Below are positions 32,040-41,093 of a DNA stretch of 64,000 nucleotides, in pieces. Numbering within the stretch: position 1 is the first letter of the stretch; each line of letters starts with the position of its first letter. The notes beneath the pieces are model-generated. The model did no database searches and was not told the DNA's origin. It was given only the letters and a program-made list of their open reading frames with translations. This DNA comes from Paracoccus sp. S3-43 (GTDB taxonomy: Bacteria > Pseudomonadota > Alphaproteobacteria > Rhodobacterales > Rhodobacteraceae): positions 1,282,001-1,346,000 of the forward strand of contig NZ_CP119082.1 in NCBI RefSeq assembly GCF_029027965.1, given 5' to 3'. A program made the translations under genes and the position numbers.

Positions 32040-33302
32040 TCACTCGGCCCGCAGGAAGCGGTCGAAGGTCAGGCCGATGGGGCGGATCGGCCCGGTGCTG
32101 CCATCGTTGCGGCCCACATCGACGACCCCCAGGTGATAGCGGCCCGGTTCCAGCAGGACCGGCCCCAGCCGGGCGTCGGTGCCGCCATCCGCGTCGTCGT
32201 TCTCGGCCATGACCCCGCCCGAGGCGGCGAACAGGACCAGCTTGGGATCGGCCCCGACCAGCCCGCCATAGGCGTTGACGATCACCACGGTCGGCTGGTC
32301 CAGATCGAACCCCAGCCATTGCGTCGCGCCGTCATGCAGCACCACCGTCTGCTTGGCCTGCGACAGATCGACCGCCTGGATCGGATAGCTGCCGTCGGCA
32401 GGCGGGCTCAACTCTCCCTTGCGATAGGCGTTGCGCAGGAAGGCATTCACGTCCAGCCGTTCGGCGCTGACCGTCAGTTCGCCGGGCTGCGCGCTCAGCG
32501 CCGCGACGGCCAGGCAATAATCCCCCGCCGCCAGCGGCGCCGCGAAATCCAGCCGCGAATTCAGCCCGTCGGCATCGTCGTTTTCCGCCAGCAGCCCGCC
32601 CTGACCGTCATAGAGGCGCAGCACGGGATCCAGATCGGGGCTTGCCGCGCGCAAGGTCACCGGCGCGGGCTGCGCCAGCGTAAAGCGGTAATAGCCCGTC
32701 TGCGTCCCGTCCAGCGTCGCGATGGCGGCGCCCTGATCCAGTCGTTCGTCCAACGCGCCGCCGGGCACCAGTGCCGTGGCCGGGGTGTCGGCGGTGCAGG
32801 CGGCGATCCGGTCGATCCCCGCGTCCCCTCCGCCCTCGGCCAGCAGCGGCGCCTGTTCCGGCCGGGCAACCTGGACGGTCGCCGTCATCGCATCATTGTC
32901 CACCGACCGCAGCGCGACGCAATAGACGCCCGGCCCGACCGTGGTTTCCAGGGCCGAATTCAGCGACACCGGCGTGTCGTCGTTCTCGGCGATCAGGTCG
33001 CCGTCCTCGGTCAGCAGCGAAATCGCCGGATCGCCATCGTCGGCGCTTGCCTCGACCCGCAGGGCCTGGCTGTCGGCGCCGACGCGAAAGGCGAACAGGG
33101 CCTGACCGCCGGCGACCTGGGCCTGGGCCGACAAGGGATCGGGGCTGGCGGCGATGTCCTGGCCCTCTCCGCCGCCCAGCCATTGCGGATCGCCGCCGCA
33201 TATCCGGGGGCTGTCGGGGGACTGCTGCGCGGCGGCGGGCAGGCCCAGGCAAAGGACGGCGGCGGCCAGACCGGCAAGGACGGGGCAGGGGCGATGCGGC
33301 AT
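32040..33302 (-). CDS. Secreted protein with three PPC-like repeats
   Basis: 420 residues with a signal peptide (about 1-25, ending AAAQQ). The body holds three similar beta-sandwich modules, each with an AENDD element: LIAENDDTPVSLNSALE, LLAENDDADGLNSRLD and VMAENDDADGGTDARLG, followed by PGxYxxxV strands. This is the bacterial pre-peptidase C-terminal (PPC)-like pattern, here not attached to a protease. The Asp-rich loops may bind calcium. No catalytic domain is visible, so it is probably a periplasmic or exported structural/adhesive protein. The gene is divergent from pheT and stands alone. Confidence 0.7.
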   Translation of the reverse strand: MPHRPCPVLAGLAAAVLCLGLPAAAQQSPDSPRICGGDPQWLGGGEGQDIAASPDPLSAQAQVAGGQALFAFRVGADSQALRVEASADDGDPAISLLTEDGDLIAENDDTPVSLNSALETTVGPGVYCVALRSVDNDAMTATVQVARPEQAPLLAEGGGDAGIDRIAACTADTPATALVPGGALDERLDQGAAIATLDGTQTGYYRFTLAQPAPVTLRAASPDLDPVLRLYDGQGGLLAENDDADGLNSRLDFAAPLAAGDYCLAVAALSAQPGELTVSAERLDVNAFLRNAYRKGELSPPADGSYPIQAVDLSQAKQTVVLHDGATQWLGFDLDQPTVVIVNAYGGLVGADPKLVLFAASGGVMAENDDADGGTDARLGPVLLEPGRYHLGVVDVGRNDGSTGPIRPIGLTFDRFLRAE

Positions 33303-33479
33303 GATGGACTCTGTCGACAAGGGAACCGATTGGGGCGGACTGTGGCATTCGCCGGGGGCCGCGACAATCGGGGCCGCGATAAATTCGGCGGATCCGGGCG
33401 GCTTGACGCTTGACCATCCTGCCCCGGAACGGTTCAACGCTGGCAAACGCCCGTGCGGGCGAAACCGGAAAGCTGCGTC

Positions 33480-35867
33480 ATGAAGTTCACCCTCTCCTGG
33501 CTCAAAGAGCATCTCGACACCACCGCGACCCTCGATGAGATCACCGAGGCGCTGACCGACCTGGGTCTGGAGGTCGAAGAGGTCCGCGATCCGGCGGCGA
33601 AGCTGCGGACCTTCACCCTGGCCCGCGTGCTGCACGCCCAGCAGCATCCCGACGCCGACCGGCTGCGCGTCTGCCGCGTGCTGACCGACGAGGGCGAGAA
33701 GCAGATCGTCTGCGGCGCGCCCAACGCCCGCGAAGGCATCACGGTGGTGCTGGCCAAGCCCGGCGATTACGTTCCCGGCATCGACGTGACCCTGGGCGTG
33801 GGCAAGATCCGCGGCGTCGAAAGCCACGGCATGATGGCCTCGGAACGGGAACTGGAACTGTCGGACGAACATGACGGCATCATCGAACTGCCCTCGGGTC
33901 AGGTCGGGCAGCGCTTCGTGGACTGGCTGGCCGAAAACGCGCCCGAGAAGGTGGATCCGATGATCCACATCAAGATCACGCCCAACCGCCCCGACGCGCT
34001 TGGCGTCCACGGCATCGCCCGCGATCTGGCGGCGCGCGGCCTGGGCAGGCTGAAGCCGGTGGCCGATGCGGCGGTGCCGGGCCGCTTCGCCTGCCCGATC
34101 GCCGTGACCATCGACCCGGCGATTGCCGAAAAGGCGCCCTATTTCGCGGGCCGGGTGATCCGGGGCGTCAGGAACGGCCCGTCGCCCGACTGGCTGCAAC
34201 AGCGCCTGAAGGCCATCGGCCTGCGCCCCATCAACATGCTGGTGGATGTCACGAACCTGTTCACCTATGACCTGAACAGGCCGCTGCATGTCTTTGATGT
34301 GGCAAAGGTGTCCGGCGATCTGCATGTCCGCCCCGCGGCGGCGGACGAGGAGATCCTGGCCCTTGACGGCAAGACCTATGCGCTGCCCCAAGGCGCGATG
34401 GTGATCGCCGACGACAACGGTCCCGAAAGCATCGCGGGCATCATGGGCGGCGAGGCCTCGGGCTGTTCCGACGACACGACGGACGTGTTTCTGGAAAGCG
34501 CCTATTGGGATCCCATCGCCATTGCCGCCACCGGCCGGGCGATGAAGATCAACAGCGATGCCCGTTACCGCTTCGAACGCGGCGTGGACCCGGCCTTCAC
34601 CCGGCCTGGGCTGGAACTGGCTACTCAGTTGATCCTTGATCTCTGCGGCGGCGAGCTGTCCGAGGTGGTCGAGGCTGGCGCCGTTCCCGACACCGCCCGC
34701 GCCTATCGCCTGGACACCGCCCGAACGGCCAGCCTGGTCGGCCTCGACATTCCGGCGGATGTGCAGCGCGCGACCCTGACCGCGCTCGGCTTCCGGATGG
34801 AGGGCGATCTGGCCCATGTCCCCTCTTGGCGCCCCGATGTGCTGGGCGAGGCCGATCTGGTCGAGGAAATCGCCCGCATCGCCAGCCTGACCCGGTTGCA
34901 GGGCCAGCCCCTGCCGCGTCCGCGTCCCGGCGTGCCCCAGCCTGTCCTGACGCCCTTGCAGGTCCGCGAGAAATCCGCGCGGCGGCAGGCGGCGGCGCTC
35001 GGCTATAACGAATGCGTGACCTACAGCTTCATCGACAGCAATGCGGCGGCCCTGTTCGGCGGCGGTGCGGACGCGGTGCGGGTCGAAAACCCGATCAGCA
35101 GCGAGATGACGCATCTGCGCCCCGACCTGCTGCCGGGCCTTCTGGCCGCCGCCGCCCGCAACCAGGCGCGCGGCTTCGCCGATCTGGCGCTGTTCGAGCT
35201 TGGCCCCGTCTTCGCGGGCGGCGAACCGGGCGAGCAGGCCACCCGGATCTCCGGCCTGATGGTCGGCCATACCGCGCGGCGCGATCCCTTCGGCAGCCGC
35301 CGCAAGGTGGATCTCTATGACGCCAAGGCCGATGCCGAGGCCGTGCTGGCCGCCATCGGCGCCCCCGCCAAGGTCCAGGTGAACCGCAAGCTGGACGCGT
35401 GGTGGCATCCCGGCCGCGCGGGCAATATCGCGCTTGGCCCCAACGTGCTGGCAACCTTCGGCGAAATCCACCCCCGCATCCTGCGCGCCTTCGACGTGAA
35501 GGGCGCGGCGGTCGCCTTCACCGTCCGCATCGCCAGCCTGCCTTCCCCGAAAGTCCGCACGGCGACCCGCCCGGCGCTGAACATCTCGGAATTGCAGGCG
35601 GTCGAACGCGACTTCGCCTTCGTCGTGGACCCGCAGGTCGAGGCGCTGACCCTGGTCAATGCCGCCGCCGGGGCCGACAAGGCGCTGATCGACAGCGTGA
35701 CGGTCTTCGACCAGTTCACCGGGCTGGAGGGCGGCCGGAAATCCATCGCGATCACCGCCCGCCTGCAACCGCGCGACAAGACCCTGACGGATGCCGAAAT
35801 CGAGGCCGTCAGCCAGAAGATCATCGACAAGGTGCAAAAGGCGACGGGCGGCACCCTGCGCGGCTAA
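33480..35867 (+). CDS. pheT: Phenylalanine--tRNA ligase subunit beta
   Basis: 795 residues. The start MKFTLSWLKEHLDT is the standard one; domains are the tRNA-binding OB fold (about 39-150, VLHAQQHPDADRLRVC...ICGAPN-like IVCGAPNAREG), B3/B4 editing domain (INMLVDVTNLFTYDLNRPLHVFD), B5 (DVLGEADLVEEIARIASL), catalytic-like domain (EMTHLRPDLLPGLLAAAARN) and a C-terminal anticodon-binding FDX-ACB domain (AVERDFAFVVD...ITARLQP). The beta subunit binds tRNA-Phe and edits misactivated tyrosine. It is not next to pheS, which ends at 2250. Confidence 0.96.
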   Translation: MKFTLSWLKEHLDTTATLDEITEALTDLGLEVEEVRDPAAKLRTFTLARVLHAQQHPDADRLRVCRVLTDEGEKQIVCGAPNAREGITVVLAKPGDYVPGIDVTLGVGKIRGVESHGMMASERELELSDEHDGIIELPSGQVGQRFVDWLAENAPEKVDPMIHIKITPNRPDALGVHGIARDLAARGLGRLKPVADAAVPGRFACPIAVTIDPAIAEKAPYFAGRVIRGVRNGPSPDWLQQRLKAIGLRPINMLVDVTNLFTYDLNRPLHVFDVAKVSGDLHVRPAAADEEILALDGKTYALPQGAMVIADDNGPESIAGIMGGEASGCSDDTTDVFLESAYWDPIAIAATGRAMKINSDARYRFERGVDPAFTRPGLELATQLILDLCGGELSEVVEAGAVPDTARAYRLDTARTASLVGLDIPADVQRATLTALGFRMEGDLAHVPSWRPDVLGEADLVEEIARIASLTRLQGQPLPRPRPGVPQPVLTPLQVREKSARRQAAALGYNECVTYSFIDSNAAALFGGGADAVRVENPISSEMTHLRPDLLPGLLAAAARNQARGFADLALFELGPVFAGGEPGEQATRISGLMVGHTARRDPFGSRRKVDLYDAKADAEAVLAAIGAPAKVQVNRKLDAWWHPGRAGNIALGPNVLATFGEIHPRILRAFDVKGAAVAFTVRIASLPSPKVRTATRPALNISELQAVERDFAFVVDPQVEALTLVNAAAGADKALIDSVTVFDQFTGLEGGRKSIAITARLQPRDKTLTDAEIEAVSQKIIDKVQKATGGTLRG

Positions 35868-35884
35868 AGGCTCTTTGCCTTGGC

Positions 35885-36163
35885 TTAAGTATCCTCTGGG
35901 GGTCCGGGGGGCGAAGCGCCCCCGGCCTTCGCGGGACGCAATTCCGCGACCACGAACAACCGCAGCGCCGTCGCCAGCCCGACCTCGGGCGGGCGGGCGT
36001 GGTCGATCTGCCCGATCAGCTGCGCCCGCGTCATGCCCCGCGCGCGGGCGGCATCCGCGACGCCCCGCCAGAACGCATCCTCCAGCGAAACCGAGGTGCG
36101 GTGCCCGTCGATCGTCACCGACCGCTTCACGGGCGGGGTCATCGGCGGCAGGTCAATCGGCAT
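35885..36163 (-). CDS. Ribbon-helix-helix domain protein
   Basis: About 92 residues from the ATG at 36163. The core VKRSVTIDGHRTSVSLEDAFWRGVADAARARGMTRAQLIGQID is the RHH_4 (DUF4170-like/Arc-type) DNA-binding domain of a family found in Rhodobacterales. The C-terminal AGGASPPGPPEDT overlaps the GC hairpin at 35904-35925. It overlaps the DUF4169 gene by 11 bp, and the two always appear as a pair in related genomes by my recollection. Probably a small transcriptional regulator; no toxin partner is evident. Confidence 0.75.
   Translation of the reverse strand: MPIDLPPMTPPVKRSVTIDGHRTSVSLEDAFWRGVADAARARGMTRAQLIGQIDHARPPEVGLATALRLFVVAELRPAKAGGASPPGPPEDT
35904..35925. terminator. GC-rich hairpin at the pheT/RHH convergent ends
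   Basis: CCGGGGGGCG, AA, GCGCCCCCGG forms a stem with one bulge just after pheT (stop 35867) and inside the last codons of the convergent RHH gene. No U-run follows. It could stop or stabilise transcripts from both directions. Confidence 0.45.
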
Positions 36164-36344
36164 CCGGCCCGTCGTCGCGCCGATGCGCGTCAAGCCTGCG
36201 CCCGGCCCGCTCTGCCTCGGCCTGCCGAAGCTCGCGCAGGGGCTTGGCCTCGCCGAATTTCACGGCATTGGCGTCGCCCGCCACGCGGCGCGCATCGCGG
36301 TCGCGCTGTTTGCGGGCCTGGCGCAGGTTGATGATCTGGGTCAT
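36153..36344 (-). CDS. DUF4169 family protein
   Basis: 63 residues: MTQIINLRQARKQRDRDARR at the N-terminus, then ANAVKFGEAK and a helical Arg/Glu/Ala-rich tail (LRQAEAERAGRRLDAHRRD). This is the conserved pattern of DUF4169, a short, very basic, probably all-helical protein of alphaproteobacteria. It is 77 bp downstream of the fumC stop on the same strand and overlaps the RHH gene, so the three may be co-transcribed. Function unknown. Confidence 0.8.
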   Translation of the reverse strand: MTQIINLRQARKQRDRDARRVAGDANAVKFGEAKPLRELRQAEAERAGRRLDAHRRDDGPDAD

Positions 36345-36421
36345 GGCGGTCCAACGGGAAACGGCGCGGCCATCATACCGCGCCCAAGCCGGTTCCGGTC
36401 AAGCCCCGGCTCTGCCCGTTC

Positions 36422-37816
36422 TCAGCCCTTGGGGCTGATCATGTCCTCGGGACGTACCACGCGGTCGAAGGTCTCGCCGTCCACGAAGCCCAGGGCGATG
36501 GCTTCCTCGCGCAGGGTGGTGCCGTTCCTGTGGGCGGTCTTGGCGACCTTGGTGGCGTTGTCATAGCCGATGGTCGGCGCCAGGGCCGTCACCAGCATCA
36601 GCGATTCCTGCATCAGCTTCTGGATCCGCGCGACATTGGCTTGGGTGCCCACGACCATGTTGTCGGTGAACGACCCCGCCGCGTCGCCCAGAAGCTGCAT
36701 GGACTGCAGCACGTTATAGGACATCATCGGGTTATAGACGTTCAGTTCGAAATGCCCCTGCGACCCGGCGAAGGTGACGGCGGCGTCATTGCCCATCACA
36801 TGCGCGCAGACCATGGTCAGCGCCTCGGCCTGGGTGGGGTTGACCTTGCCCGGCATGATCGAGGATCCCGGCTCGTTCTCGGGCAGGATCAGCTCGCCCA
36901 GGCCGGAACGCGGGCCGGATCCCAGCAGGCGCATGTCGTTGGCGATCTTGAACAGCGAGGCCGCCACGGTCTTCAGCGCGCCCGAGAAGAACACCATCGC
37001 GTCATGCGCGGCCAGCGCCTCGAACTTGTTGGGCGCGGTGACGAAGGGCAGGTCGGTGATCCTGGCGATTTCCGCCGCGATGGCGGTGTCCCAGCCCTTC
37101 TTGGTGTTCAGCCCGGTGCCGACCGCGGTGCCGCCCTGGGCCAGTTCATAGATGTCGGTCAGGGCCAGCTTCACCCGCTCGATCCCCTTGGCGACCTGAT
37201 GGGCATAGCCGCCGAATTCCTGGCCCAGCGTCAGCGGCGTCGCGTCCTGGGTATGAGTGCGGCCGATCTTGATGATGTCCTTGAACTCTTCGGACTTCGC
37301 GACCAGGGCCTTGTGCAGCTTTTCCAGGCCGGGGATCAGCCTGTCGCGCGCCATCATGGCGATGGCCACATGCATCGCGGTCGGGAAGGTGTCGTTCGAG
37401 GACTGGCCCATGTTCACATGGTCGTTCGGATGGACCGGCTTTTTCGACCCCAGTTCGCCGCCCAGGATCTCGATGGCGCGGTTCGAGATCACCTCGTTCG
37501 CGTTCATGTTCGACTGCGTGCCCGAGCCCGTCTGCCAGACGACCAGCGGGAAGTTGTCGTCGAACCTGCCCTCGAAGACCTCGGTCGCGGCCTGCTCCAC
37601 CGCCTTGCCGATCGCCGGGTGCAGATCGCCGTTTGCCTGGTTCACCCGCGCCGCCGCCAGCTTGATCGCGCCAAGCGCGCGGATGATGGCGACCGGCTGG
37701 CGTTCCCAGCCGATGGGAAAGTTCTGGATCGAACGCTGGGTCTGCGCGCCCCAGTATTTGTTCGCGTCAACCTCCAGCGGGCCGAAGCTGTCGGTCTCAA
37801 GGCGGGTCTTGGTCAT
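36422..37816 (-). CDS. fumC: Class II fumarate hydratase
   Basis: 464 residues; reversible hydration of fumarate to malate in the TCA cycle, homotetramer without Fe-S cluster. Conserved regions: [57 protein letters not shown], and the superfamily signature [16 protein letters not shown]. The ATG at 37816 gives the normal [16 protein letters not shown] start. Upstream 32 bp lies the DapA-family gene on the same strand. Confidence 0.96.
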   Translation of the reverse strand: MTKTRLETDSFGPLEVDANKYWGAQTQRSIQNFPIGWERQPVAIIRALGAIKLAAARVNQANGDLHPAIGKAVEQAATEVFEGRFDDNFPLVVWQTGSGTQSNMNANEVISNRAIEILGGELGSKKPVHPNDHVNMGQSSNDTFPTAMHVAIAMMARDRLIPGLEKLHKALVAKSEEFKDIIKIGRTHTQDATPLTLGQEFGGYAHQVAKGIERVKLALTDIYELAQGGTAVGTGLNTKKGWDTAIAAEIARITDLPFVTAPNKFEALAAHDAMVFFSGALKTVAASLFKIANDMRLLGSGPRSGLGELILPENEPGSSIMPGKVNPTQAEALTMVCAHVMGNDAAVTFAGSQGHFELNVYNPMMSYNVLQSMQLLGDAAGSFTDNMVVGTQANVARIQKLMQESLMLVTALAPTIGYDNATKVAKTAHRNGTTLREEAIALGFVDGETFDRVVRPEDMISPKG

Positions 37817-37847
37817 CGGATCGTTCCCTCGCAATTTTGCCAGGGTT

Positions 37848-38780
37848 CTAGCCGCCGCCGCGCGGATAGGCAATTCGTATGCGATGGTATGCCTGGATCG
37901 ACTCCAAGGCTTCCATGGCCCGACGCAGCGCCGGATCGTCGGCGAAAGGCAGGATCGGGCGCGGTGGCTGGGCGTCGGACAGGCCCAGCAGATTGGCGGC
38001 CCGGTGGACGACACGGATGCTGCCCGCCTGCCGGAACAGCGTCCACAGCGGATCGAAGGCCGCGTCGATCCGCGCGGTTTCCGCCGCCGCGCCGTCCTGC
38101 GCGGCTCGGACAAGGCGCAGTATCTGGGCAGGCCAGATGCCCGCCGCCACGCTGTGGAAGGCATCCGCCCCGGCCAGCATCGCCGCGCCGCAGCCCCAGT
38201 CGCCGCTGTAGCCCAGCGAAAACCCATTTGGCAGCGTTGCGCGCAGGTCGGCGATCTGGGTCGCGAAGGCGTCGCCCGCGGGAAGCGGCATCTTGACCGC
38301 GCGAATCGTCGGAATGGCGGCCAGACGCCGCAGCAGGTCGAGGGAAAAGCTGAAATGCGTCGTCGTCGGATTGTTATAGATGCAGATCGGCAGGGCGCTG
38401 GCCTCGGCAATCGCGGCGTAATGGGCAAAAACCTCATCCTCGGTCAGCGGCGTATAGGAGATCGGCGCGACCAGAAGCGCATCGGCGCCGCTGTCCTGGG
38501 CATGGCGCGCGAGCGATTGGGCCATCTCGGTCCGTAGCGCGCCCACCCCGACAATGACGGGCACCTGTCCGCCGATCTCGGCCATCGTGGCCTCGACCGT
38601 GGCGCGCCGCTGGTCGGGGTCCAGATAGGCATAGCCGCCGGTGCTGCCCAGGACGCAGACCGAATCGACCCCGGCATCGGCGCAGCGGCGCAGGAGGACG
38701 CGCAGATCGGGGGTCAGAACCCGGCCCTGTGGGTCGGCGGGGGTGATCGGAAAGGCCGACAGGCCGTGAAAGTTGGACAT
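37848..38780 (-). CDS. DapA-family lyase/aldolase
   Basis: 310 residues with the N-acetylneuraminate lyase/dihydrodipicolinate synthase TIM barrel: [92 protein letters not shown], and the Schiff-base lysine region [13 protein letters not shown]. The GSTGGYAYL and NNPTTTH variants differ from true DapA (GTTGE, YNVPxRT), so it probably acts on another 2-oxo acid, such as a sugar-acid or 4-hydroxy-2-oxo compound. Start at 38780; 32 bp upstream of fumC. Confidence 0.85.
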   Translation of the reverse strand: MSNFHGLSAFPITPADPQGRVLTPDLRVLLRRCADAGVDSVCVLGSTGGYAYLDPDQRRATVEATMAEIGGQVPVIVGVGALRTEMAQSLARHAQDSGADALLVAPISYTPLTEDEVFAHYAAIAEASALPICIYNNPTTTHFSFSLDLLRRLAAIPTIRAVKMPLPAGDAFATQIADLRATLPNGFSLGYSGDWGCGAAMLAGADAFHSVAAGIWPAQILRLVRAAQDGAAAETARIDAAFDPLWTLFRQAGSIRVVHRAANLLGLSDAQPPRPILPFADDPALRRAMEALESIQAYHRIRIAYPRGGG

Positions 38781-38839
38781 GGGATCCTCGGGGGTTGCCG
38801 CGCGCCCAGATGGCCCGGCGGCAGGCCGGTTGACAAGGA

Positions 38840-39682
38840 TCAGGCGAACAGCATCCCGTCCAGTTCGTTGCCCTGTTCGTCGACGGGATGGCACCAGACC
38901 TTGAAGACGGTCAGGGCATGGGGACCGAAGGTGTTGATCAGGGGCACGTCCGCCGCGTCCAGCCCGCGCGCCACGACCACCCGGCCGATGCGGCGGTCGT
39001 TGTTGCGGGGATCGAAGGTCCACCACTTGCCGCCCAGGAACACCTCGATCCAGGCGGCGAAATCCATCGGGGCGGGGACCGGCGGCACGCCGATGTCGCC
39101 GACATAGCCGTTGACGTATCGCGCCGGGATGTTCAGGGCCCGCAGATAGGCCAGCGTCAGATGTGCGAAATCCCGGCAGACGGCCACCCGGTCGCTGCGC
39201 GCGCTTGCGGCGGTGCGGAATTGCGAGGCCAGCTTGTAGTCGAAGACCAGGCTGCCGTTCACATGATCGACGATATGCTGGACCCGGTTCCAGCCGGGGG
39301 CGATATGGCCGAACAACTGCCAGGCCTCGTCGCTGACCAGATCGGTTTCGACATAGCGGGACGCGGTCAGGAAGCCCAGAACCTCGGGCGGAAGCGCCTC
39401 AATCGGCCATTCCGCGGCGTTGAAATCGGTCTCGTCCCGTGTGCCGGGATCGCTGAGGGTGATGTCGCTGAACAGGGTGAAACTTCCCGCCGGCGCCACC
39501 AGGCGCCGGCAGATATTGCCGAAACGGTCGACATAGCTCTGGACGGGCACCGAGGGCGTGGTCCTGAAATCCTCGGGAAAGACGTAATCGCGGTGACGCG
39601 CCGCTTCCGGGGTGGTGAGACTGATCAGGGGCGTGTCCTGAGGCGTCTCTATCGTCATCTCGTGCCCGACCCGGATACGCAT
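38840..39682 (-). CDS. Transglutaminase-like domain protein
   Basis: 280 residues. An N-terminal beta-rich region (FRTTPSVPVQSYVDRFGNICRR) is followed by the transglutaminase-like cysteine protease core: Cys in VAVCRDFAHLTLAYLRALNIPARYV, His in DFAAWIEVFLGGKWWTFDPR (family usually FHAW; here FAAW, so the catalytic His is not in its usual place), Asp in DPRNN. The FAAW substitution may affect activity or reflect a subfamily. Its ATG shares one base with the OsmC stop (TGATG), so the genes are coupled. No signal peptide, hence cytoplasmic. Confidence 0.8.
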   Translation of the reverse strand: MRIRVGHEMTIETPQDTPLISLTTPEAARHRDYVFPEDFRTTPSVPVQSYVDRFGNICRRLVAPAGSFTLFSDITLSDPGTRDETDFNAAEWPIEALPPEVLGFLTASRYVETDLVSDEAWQLFGHIAPGWNRVQHIVDHVNGSLVFDYKLASQFRTAASARSDRVAVCRDFAHLTLAYLRALNIPARYVNGYVGDIGVPPVPAPMDFAAWIEVFLGGKWWTFDPRNNDRRIGRVVVARGLDAADVPLINTFGPHALTVFKVWCHPVDEQGNELDGMLFA

Positions 39683-40104
39683 CAGGCGACCGTCGCGTCC
39701 ATGGTGACTTCGGCGTTCAGAAGCTTGGAAATGGGGCAGCCGGCCTTGGCCTGCCGGGCCAGATCCTCGATCCGGGCCTTGTCGCCATCGCCCGATATCT
39801 GCGTGAGCAGATGCGCCTTGGTGACGGTGAAGCCCTCGCCCTCCTGTTCCAGCGTGATCTTCGAGGTGGTCTTGATGTCGATATCGCCGATCCCCGCCTC
39901 GCCCAGCATCTTGGACAGGGCCATGCTGAAACAGGCGGCATGGGCCGCGCCGATCAGCTCCTCGGGGTTGGTGCCGGGGGTGTCGCCGAAACGGGTGTTG
40001 AAGCCATAGGACAGATCCTTCAGCGCCCCCGACTGGGTCGAGACCGTGCCCTTGCCGTCCTTCAGCCCGCCTTGCCATTCGGCCGATCCGCTGCGTGTGA
40101 CCAT
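39682..40104 (-). CDS. OsmC-family peroxiredoxin
   Basis: 140 residues. The two redox cysteines lie in AAHAACFSMALSKML and AKAGCPISKLLNAEV, with FNTRFGDTPGTNPEELIGAAHA as the conserved N-terminal dimerisation/active-site segment. It detoxifies organic hydroperoxides in the cytoplasm using thiol chemistry. Closest to the OsmC/YhfA-like branch (not Ohr). First gene of a two-gene unit with the transglutaminase-like gene. Confidence 0.9.
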   Translation of the reverse strand: MVTRSGSAEWQGGLKDGKGTVSTQSGALKDLSYGFNTRFGDTPGTNPEELIGAAHAACFSMALSKMLGEAGIGDIDIKTTSKITLEQEGEGFTVTKAHLLTQISGDGDKARIEDLARQAKAGCPISKLLNAEVTMDATVA

Positions 40105-40253
40105 GATCGTCTCCTTCGCCTGGTGGTCTTCGGGGTCTAACGCGGCCGGGGGATCAGGGTTCGGCGCGGCGGACGCGATTTATCGCCGCAGCCTGTCACG
40201 AAGCCGTTTCGATTGCGGATCATGGTGAGGCACCCCATCACCGGAGTGTTTCC

Positions 40254-41042
40254 ATGACCCTGCGTCCTGTTCTTGTTTTCGCCGCCGCCTCCCTTGGGTT
40301 TGCCGCCCTGGCCGATACCGCCGATGCGGCGACGTTCTATTTCATCCGTCACGCGGAAAGCACCGCCAACGCCGGAACCGCCTCGACCCCCGAAGAAATG
40401 CTGGACCCGCCCCTGACCGATCTGGGCAAGCAACAGGCTCTGGACCTGGTGCGGACGCTGGCCGACACGCCGCTGACCCATGTCTATGTCAGCGGCTATC
40501 AGCGCACCGCGCTGACCATCGCCCCGACCGTCGCCGACCACGGGCTGACCCCGGTGGTCAAGCCCGAGATCGGCGAATGGCTGTTCGGCGGTTCCCTGAG
40601 CGGCGATCTCTATGCGCAGCTGGCCGAGGTGATGGGCAAATGGGCGGCGGGCGACACCGCCGCCAAGATCGAAGGCGCCGAGTCGCTGGACGAGCTGAAC
40701 GCCCGCGTCCTGCCCGGCTATCGCGAGATCATCGAGCGTCACAAGGACGAGGACGGCGTCGTCGCCATCGTCGGCCATGGCGGCTCCATCGGCTGGACGA
40801 TGCCCTTCTTCGCCAGCAACGTCCCGTCGGGCTATGGCCTGGCGCATGGGCTGCGCAACACCGCCATCGTGCAGGTCGTGCTGGATTCCCAGGGCAATCC
40901 GCTGGTCAGCGACTGGGACGGCACGCCCTTCGACGCGGCTGGCCCGATCCCCGCGCCGGTTCCGCTGCCCGCCTCGGGTGTGCTGCTGGTCGCGGCCATC
41001 GGTGGCCTGGGGGCCGCGCGCCGGTTCCGCAAGGCGGCCTGA
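40254..41042 (+). CDS. Secreted histidine phosphatase with VPLPA-CTERM tail
   Basis: 262 residues. A signal peptide (about 1-25, ADTADAA) precedes a histidine phosphatase domain: catalytic RHAES in FYFIRHAESTANAG, second Arg in VSGYQRTALTIAPT, and the distal His in VVAIVGHGGSIGW. The C-terminal 27 residues, VPLPA (about 236-240), a hydrophobic helix and RRFRKAA, form a VPLPA-CTERM sorting signal. The product is thus exported, held in the membrane and probably released or attached by an exosortase/archaeosortase-like enzyme. Substrate unknown. It is the second VPLPA-CTERM hydrolase in the window. Confidence 0.85.
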   Translation: MTLRPVLVFAAASLGFAALADTADAATFYFIRHAESTANAGTASTPEEMLDPPLTDLGKQQALDLVRTLADTPLTHVYVSGYQRTALTIAPTVADHGLTPVVKPEIGEWLFGGSLSGDLYAQLAEVMGKWAAGDTAAKIEGAESLDELNARVLPGYREIIERHKDEDGVVAIVGHGGSIGWTMPFFASNVPSGYGLAHGLRNTAIVQVVLDSQGNPLVSDWDGTPFDAAGPIPAPVPLPASGVLLVAAIGGLGAARRFRKAA

Positions 41043-41093
41043 GCCCACCCTTGAGCAGCAGGGCCGGGGCCGCGCAAGGCCCCGGCCAACCCG

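Noticed and set aside
32040..35837. A 1265-codon open frame on the minus strand spanning pheT
   Set aside because: Most of it is antisense to pheT with Gln/Arg/His-rich nonsense composition; only the first-described secreted protein (32040-33302) is a real gene in that frame.
35885..36344. RHH plus DUF4169 as a toxin-antitoxin module
   Set aside because: The RHH protein could be an antitoxin, but DUF4169 shows no toxin-like features and the pair is found as an ordinary conserved gene pair.
38840..39682. Transglutaminase-like protein as a secreted enzyme
   Set aside because: No signal peptide or membrane helix; the N-terminus MRIRVGHEMTIE is a beta-strand start.
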